A stretch of 64,000 bases of DNA from Channallabes apus (taxonomy: Eukaryota > Chordata > Actinopteri > Siluriformes > Clariidae): assembly GCA_030522415.1 (NCBI GenBank), contig CM060121.1:1434976-1498975 (forward strand), given 5' to 3'. The position numbers and the translations under genes were made by a program. Every line of letters begins with the position of its first letter. Position 1 is the first letter of the stretch. Of this stretch, positions 60,901 through 64,000 are shown in pieces. Below the pieces are notes generated by a model, which did not search any database, had not been told where the DNA came from, and was given only the letters and a program-made list of their open reading frames with translations.

Positions 60901-61345
60901 CTCACTCACTCACTCACTCACTCACTCACTCACTCACTCACTCAGCATCTATACGGCTTTATCCTGTATACAGGTGTGGGGGTGGGGGGGTTGTGGGGGG
61001 GGGTCTATCCCAGGAGACGGAGGGCATGAGGCGCGGTACATCCTCGACAGGGTCCAAACTTACACACTCATTCACACACTACAGGCAATGTGGGAACGCC
61101 AATAACACTAATGTGCAGGTCTTTGGACTGTGGGAGGAAACCGGAGAACTCGGAGGAAACCCACCAAGCACGGGGAGAACATGCAAACTCCATGCACACA
61201 GAAATAAAAGTCACTGTTCAGAGGGTAAGTATTAACAAAATTTTATAATAATAATAATAATAATAATTGACAAACACAGACCCAAGATGGGACTCAAACC
61301 CTCAACCCTCGACCCGTGTAAGCTGACTTCTGGTTCGATAATCTT
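60901..61345 (-). mobile_element. Mermaid-like SINE, reversed and interrupted
   Basis: The tail end has become (TCAC)n at 60905-60944. The body follows in reverse ('ctatcccaggaga', 'gactgtgggaggaaaccgg', 'gaaacccaccaagcacgggg'). About 70 bases of (AAT)n-containing DNA at 61204-61270 separate it from the degraded head ('gggactcaaaccctcaaccc' at about 61289). Confidence 0.7.
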
Positions 61346-61449
61346 TTAATTCATCATCCAGTTTAACTGTGGTGTTTTTCTTTTTCCTTTTGATAGAATG
61401 CACTTTACCTGCTGAAAAATAAATAAATAAATAAATAAATAAATAAATA

Positions 61450-61830
61450 GTGGCGCGGTGGTGTAGTGGTTAGCACTGTCGCCTTGCACCTCCAGGGTCT
61501 GGGTTCGATTCCCCGGCCAGGCTCGATTCCCGTCTCTGTGTGCATGGAGTTTGCATGTTCTCCCCGTGCTTGGGGGGTTTCCTCCGGGTACTCCGGTTTC
61601 CTCCCACAGTCCAAAGATATGCAGGTTAGGCTAATTGGCGTTCACAAATTGCCTGTAGTGTGTGATGGGGTGTGTGAGTGTGTGTATGTGTGTGTGCCCT
61701 GCGATGGATTGGCACCCTGTCCAGGGTGTACCCCGCCTAGTGCCCGAAGTCTCCTGGGATAGGCTCCAGGTCCCCCGCGACCCTGAACACAGGATTAAGC
61801 GGTATAGAAGATGAATGAATGAATGAATAA
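61450..61830 (+). mobile_element. Full-length Mermaid-type SINE
   Basis: Head 'tggcgcggtggtgtagtg', B box 'gggttcgattccc' at about 61500, full body and (GAAT)n tail. Almost the same sequence as 52455-52833. It inserted at the end of an (AAAT)n array (61419-61449), so its duplication cannot be separated from the array. Confidence 0.9.
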
Positions 61831-63195
61831 TGTTACTTAATTGATTGACAATTGTAAGTGGATGCAAAAAAACCCCATCAGATAATCAAAATGCACAAAG
61901 TGAGAGTTTTATTCCTCACTTTGGAATAAATGCAAAATGGGAAATATAAAGAAATATAAAAATGAAATTCTATAACCTACTATGGGTTACTGCGTCTTAT
62001 TCAACACAGATTATACAATAAAAACCCTTTATTACTGGATCTGTGCAGAGGTTTACGGAAAGTACTTACTTATGTGGATGATGTAATTGCATAATTTGCA
62101 TATTCATGACTTTTATCATGGATATTTGCATATAAAATTTTTAGTTAAATTAAGTTTTTAGTTAGGAAATATGATGAAGAAAGATTTTTTTTTTTGTTAA
62201 AATACTTTTTCTTGTCCAACATTTTTACTTAAATAAAAATGAGAGGGAAATAAACAAGAACTCACAAAGAGAGCAACAGATAACTAGATGAACAGAACTT
62301 TACAGAACAATACGCCACTCAGAACTGTACTTCTGTAACACACAGCATCGAAGGAAGGAAGATAAAACTTATAGAAGGTAATTAATCATCGTAACACTAA
62401 ATATACCTCTATACATTATGCACAAACTCAGGAAGTGACATGAGTGAGCGCCCCCTGGTGGTCTGGAGCTTTGGCACTTGTTTATGAAGCATGTGACAGA
62501 TGTCGGCCTTTACGTTTTAACATTTACAAAAAAAACATACTTTCTGTCGAAATACATCCACGGTAAAGAGGCCTGAAGATGAGTGGTCATGAAGGGAACG
62601 TGTGCTACTTGAAAACATCTCCAAGATGAAGACTGAAGGTGCTAAAGGTGGGATAAAACCTGGGGATCAGTGATTAATCACAAGCGCAACACTGTCAGGC
62701 GTCACACGTGAAGGTGAGTCGAGAAAACCTGACGTCTCATCTCAGCGGCTGTGATGTGAACGTCCTCGAGCAGTATGTCTGCTCACACAGCTGATGGATT
62801 TGTTGCTTAATGGGGCGAAAAAGTCAACAAAGTGTAGTGACAAGGTTCCTAAGCAGCTCGCCGTACACATGCAGACAGGTTTGTGATTTGTTCCTAAAAA
62901 AACAACAGGTTTCAAATATCCAGAGAATTAATCACATGACACCATGGACATGATGGTGTTTCAGGTTTAATTCTTTCTTGTAGAAAGAAGTCATGTTTGA
63001 TTATAGTGCAACAACATAACATTTAACATCTGGATCCTCCGTAAAGAAGGAATTATCAGGTGTAGAAATAAAGTAATATAAGGTCATATTAGGGCTGCGC
63101 AGTTAATCAATGACATTCACTAACTGATATAATCTTGCTAATGTCAATTATTATTATTATTATTATTAAGTTTTAATTCTTACCTTACTATATGC
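61831..63195. other. Gene-free, unassigned
   Basis: AT-rich DNA with no repeat or exon that I can name. Confidence 0.4.
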
Positions 63196-63317
63196 GACAT
63201 CCAGGATCGAGGGTTCGATTCCCGCCTCATGTTTGGTGGGTTTCCTCCGGGTACTCGGGTTTCCTCCCACAGTCCAAAAACATGCAGATCAGGCAAATTG
63301 GTGTTTCCAAATTGCCC

Positions 63318-63355
<38 letters not shown>
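63196..63355 (+). mobile_element. SINE fragment, Mermaid-like
   Basis: B box 'gggttcgattcccgc' at about 63210, then a jump to 'gtttggtgggtttcctccgg', then the middle of the body and an expanded (TG)n at 63321-63354. The A box and the 3' third are lost. Confidence 0.75.
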
Positions 63356-63357
<2 letters not shown>

Positions 63358-63837
63358 TTCTCTTATTCCTCTCACATCTGTCAGACAGCTTAATGATTTC
63401 TTTCTGTATTTGTACTCTAACTTCCTCTAGTCTTATATTTTAGAAACAACCTCTACCTGTATTTTATGCGTCTCTCAGCCTGTTTTATAGTTTATTTCGC
63501 TTTTACATCATTAGCGCTGTACGGATGTAATGTTAAAAAGCTATGATTAAGGTGTTTTGTGCAGGTTTTAAGACTCTGGAAAGCTTTATGCAAATGATCC
63601 TGGCCTGGGTCGCCTGGCAGAGGTCACGGTGAGGACAGCGGGGTCGGCGCCAGCGACAGTCACAGCGCCGTATAGACGACGTTAGCGTGACCGCGCCAGA
63701 TGATGAGTCAATTAGCACGACGGCAGCAGAAGATCAGGAACCTTATGGTCAACTTCAGTACGTACACCATGACCACCATCATCATCATCATCATCATTTA
63801 TGAATGTGGCTTTTGATGGGAGCGAGGTGACATTTAA

Positions 63838-63872
<35 letters not shown>

Positions 63873-64000
63873 GCACTGGCGGAGACACAGAGCAGGTAGG
63901 TGTGAATGACTAGCAGGTGCAGGTTTGTGCGGAGACACTGTCTGGTCTGAGGACTGGCTCATCTTTTGGAATTAAAAGAGCAGCACGCAGTGAGTCAGTG
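63356..64000. other. Gene-free end of window
   Basis: (CAT)n at about 63778-63797 and (CA)n at about 63843-63870. The stretch 63540-63760 is repeat-free, with an octamer ATGCAAAT at 63588-63595 and 'gatgagtcaattagcac' at about 63701. It is a candidate regulatory element by appearance only. Confidence 0.35.

Overview
The window is vertebrate nuclear DNA, almost certainly from a teleost and probably from a catfish (Siluriformes). It has intron-split housekeeping genes, many (AC)n microsatellites and several Tc1/mariner families. It also carries many copies of a tRNA-headed SINE with a (GAAT)n tail that I recognise as the catfish Mermaid type. The catfish assignment rests on that recognition, not on a database search.

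Two genes can be read completely, and they lie head to head around 41.46-41.97 kb. On the minus strand, ten coding exons between 41459 and 33943 encode a 394-residue homolog of C17orf75/Njmu-R1, the small partner of WDR11 and FAM91A1 in a vesicle-tethering complex at the trans-Golgi network. On the plus strand, rps15a has a non-coding TOP exon at about 41969-41993 and four coding exons from 42975 to 47652, encoding the expected 130-residue small-subunit ribosomal protein. Both promoters are recognisable: CRE and NRF1 sites for c17orf75; a TOP start, a YY1 site and a TCTCGCGA-type motif for rps15a. One c17orf75 intron (38828-38923) is a textbook minor-spliceosome AT-AC intron.

Layout. 1-25.4 kb: no gene found. 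It holds a 5'-truncated RTE LINE, SINEs, a hAT-like MITE, G-rich tandem repeats, an interstitial telomere block and several repeat-poor stretches that could be regulatory. 25.5-30.7 kb: a pile of TA-targeting Tc1/mariner elements joined by (TA)n, one of them broken by a SINE. 30.7-33.8 kb: mostly unassigned. 33.8-41.5 kb: c17orf75, whose introns carry a 36-bp minisatellite, a Tc1 copy, an L2 fragment and dinucleotide arrays beside many splice sites. 42-47.7 kb: rps15a, with a Tc1-like element and a hAT-like MITE in its last intron. 47.86-53.95 kb: a full-length but decayed L1 with target-site duplication, intact ORF1, broken ORF2 and a SINE inside. 54-64 kb: no gene found; old Tc1 remnants, SINEs and unassigned DNA.

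No operon, CRISPR array, phage or bacterial-type system is present. The most noteworthy items are the AT-AC intron, the divergent gene pair, the Tc1 insertion inside the intronic minisatellite, the dated nest of transposons, and the L1 that landed about 0.2 kb beyond the rps15a poly(A) signal.
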